This document shows, piece by piece, positions 34,040 through 35,452 of a stretch of 35,452 bases of DNA. A program made the position numbers and the translations under genes. The notes under the pieces were generated by a model. That model searched no databases, was not told the origin of the DNA, and saw only the letters and a list, made by a program, of their open reading frames with translations. The stretch is from Acidobacteriota bacterium (GTDB lineage: Bacteria; Acidobacteriota; Thermoanaerobaculia; Multivoradales; JBCCEF01): the NCBI GenBank assembly GCA_039028635.1, contig JBCCHV010000067.1:1-35452 (forward strand), written 5' to 3'. The number at the start of each line of letters is the position of its first letter. The stretch's first letter is position 1.

Positions 34040-35452
34040 TCAGGCTTCCGGGTCGAGCACCAGCACCGGGCTCGCCTCGGTGCCCTCGACGCGCTTTGGC
34101 GGCCGGCCGTCGGCGTACAGGTAGGTCACCCGATAGTGGAAGGGCGGCACGCCCTCGGCGGCGGGGATCCAAGTGCGCTCACCGGCGTCATCGGCTTCGA
34201 TGGCGAAGGTGGTCTGAGCCCCTTCCCCGGCCGGCTGCAGGGTGACGAAGACACTACTCAGCTCGCCGGCTGTGAAGGCAACCGTCAGCAGGTCGGTGAT
34301 GACCTTGACCGGAGCTCCCCCGGGATCGCCGGTCGGGGACTCGCCACTCGCCGGGTCCTCGCCGTCCTCAGCCCCACCGCTTCCTGTCTCTCCGGCTCCC
34401 GGTTCCGGAACCTCGACCACCCGGGCGAAGACCTTCCAGCCGACGCCCTCGCCGCGCAGCTCTTCAATGCGGCGCGACGCCGCCTCGAGATCGAGGTCGT
34501 CGCGACGCTCGCCGGCGGCACTCTCAATGGTGAACACACTCTCCGGCCGCGCGATCACCGGCCGCAGCACGATGGTCGACGGGTTGACCAGATCGACCGC
34601 CAACCGTTGCGGCAGACTGATCTCGCCGTCGACGGTGACGCAGTCGTACTCCAGGAAGAGGTCCGGGAGATCGCCGGCGAGCTCGCCCAAGGTCAACCGC
34701 AGGGGCCAAGCGCGTTGGCGCTCGGAAGCAGGTAGTTCGAGGCTCTCGCGGGGGGCTGTCGAGCCGGCCTCGAGCAGCCGCAGGCGAACGATCTGCAAGC
34801 GGTCGTCATCACTCACCGTCACCCGGTCGAGATCGAGGACGATTTCGGCAGTCGTCAAGGAGGGGTCTTGATGGACCTCCTCGAGCCACTCCTCGGGGGT
34901 TCCGCCTTCCACCCGCGTCTCGCCGACCAGCGGCACCGTCTCGTCCCAGACGGCGATGCGGCGCGGTGAGAGGTCCTTGCTGAGACGATCCTTGCCCCCA
35001 GCGTGACCGCGCGCCGCCAGGGTGACGCCCCGGCTCAGGGAGACCTCCTCGGCATCGAAGATCATGCCCGCCACCGGGCCGCTGTCGAGCAATCCCGCCC
35101 GCAGCGACTCGAGACGCAACGGATGCTCCAAACGGTTGACCAAGGACAGACGCACGCCCGGCGGGTCGTCTTCGTCGTCCGCCTCGACCTCCTCGGACCA
35201 GACATAGAGCCCCGGCGCCGCGCCATCACCAGGGGCCTCCGGCAACACTCGGCAGACGGACACCATGTCGTCGAGCTCGAGACGAACCGGCACCGACTCC
35301 TGAACCGAATCGACGATCGTGGCGGTGCCGTGCAAGCCGTGGCGCAGCAGCTCGGCGAAGATGCCGTACTCGGCAGCCCCCATGTCGAACTCGAGAAGCA
35401 CGCGATCGTCGAGGTCGACCTCGAGGGCCCGAAAGACAATGCCGGCGGGCAA
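34040..35452 (-). CDS. Four-repeat paralogue F, C-terminal part (cut by window edge)
   Basis: At least 470 residues are present, and the frame is still open at the right edge. The TTG codon at the edge is unlikely to be the true start, because the family N-terminal motifs are absent. The visible part is beta-rich with repeats like those of A-E. The last repeat has LSSVFVTLQPAGEG, then FHYRVTYLYADGRPP and the closing SPVLVLDPEA, matching the ends of A and B. A Gly/Asp/Glu/Pro-rich linker (GETGSGGAEDGEDPASGESP, around residues 353-380 of the visible part) recalls the insert of C but is shorter and lies between repeats. It is convergent with E across 186 bp. By content it belongs to the same cluster, which probably continues beyond the window. 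Confidence 0.7.
   Translation of the reverse strand: MPAGIVFRALEVDLDDRVLLEFDMGAAEYGIFAELLRHGLHGTATIVDSVQESVPVRLELDDMVSVCRVLPEAPGDGAAPGLYVWSEEVEADDEDDPPGVRLSLVNRLEHPLRLESLRAGLLDSGPVAGMIFDAEEVSLSRGVTLAARGHAGGKDRLSKDLSPRRIAVWDETVPLVGETRVEGGTPEEWLEEVHQDPSLTTAEIVLDLDRVTVSDDDRLQIVRLRLLEAGSTAPRESLELPASERQRAWPLRLTLGELAGDLPDLFLEYDCVTVDGEISLPQRLAVDLVNPSTIVLRPVIARPESVFTIESAAGERRDDLDLEAASRRIEELRGEGVGWKVFARVVEVPEPGAGETGSGGAEDGEDPASGESPTGDPGGAPVKVITDLLTVAFTAGELSSVFVTLQPAGEGAQTTFAIEADDAGERTWIPAAEGVPPFHYRVTYLYADGRPPKRVEGTEASPVLVLDPEA

Noticed and set aside
35440-35452. Start codon of paralogue F at the window edge (TTG)
   Set aside because: There is no family N-terminal motif and no ribosome binding site can be seen. 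The gene most likely continues beyond the edge.

Overview
The window is high-GC Gram-negative chromosomal DNA. It carries an outer-membrane TonB-dependent receptor, lipoprotein and Sec-type signal peptides, good Shine-Dalgarno sites and a canonical str operon. The phylum cannot be fixed from the sequence; Acidobacteriota or a myxobacterium-like lineage fits the gene mix, and that is inference. I saw no rRNA, tRNA, CRISPR array or transposase gene.

Positions 1-5049 hold the leftward str operon rpsL-rpsG-fusA-tuf, with tuf cut by the window edge. It has a recognisable sigma70-type promoter and a leader of about 245 nt with a GC-rich hairpin. Behind the promoter lies a 101-bp tandem duplication, then a glycosyltransferase of the tRNA-queuosine mannosyltransferase (QTMAN/GTDC1) type. 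That gene follows a 1180-residue GH13 protein (5063-8605) by 13 nt.

Positions 8606-14523 are a glycolysis block: a probable operon eno-gap2-gap1 plus a separate T. brucei-like ATP-PFK. gap2 keeps the catalytic Cys and His of GAPDH but has lost the phosphate-binding motif and arginine. A MITE-like element of about 248 bp with terminal inverted repeats sits exactly between a small secreted protein gene and gap1, and its two ends supply the stop codons of both genes. A solo copy of the element end lies upstream of eno.

Positions 14681-21280 hold a series of exported or orphan proteins: a secreted protein of unknown function, a 113-residue precursor whose C-terminus has the six-cysteine spacing of CS-alpha-beta defensins, a lipoprotein alpha/beta hydrolase, a TonB-dependent receptor and an unrecognised 339-residue protein.

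Positions 21281-35452 are the most unusual part. Five complete large proteins (719-947 residues) and one partial one form a diverged paralogous family. Each complete member has an N-terminal domain with a motif of the type FRD-x-ADP-x2-FHYLPG, a middle region, and a C-terminal region of 376-404 residues built from four repeats of about 95 residues that look like beta-sandwiches. None has a signal peptide. They are arranged as A plus an NTF2/SnoaL-like gene (leftward), then a tight operon B-C-D-E (rightward) from a shared 160-bp divergent region with two palindromes, then F convergent to E. I do not recognise this family. The tight co-operonic set of same-architecture paralogues suggests subunits of one multi-protein assembly.
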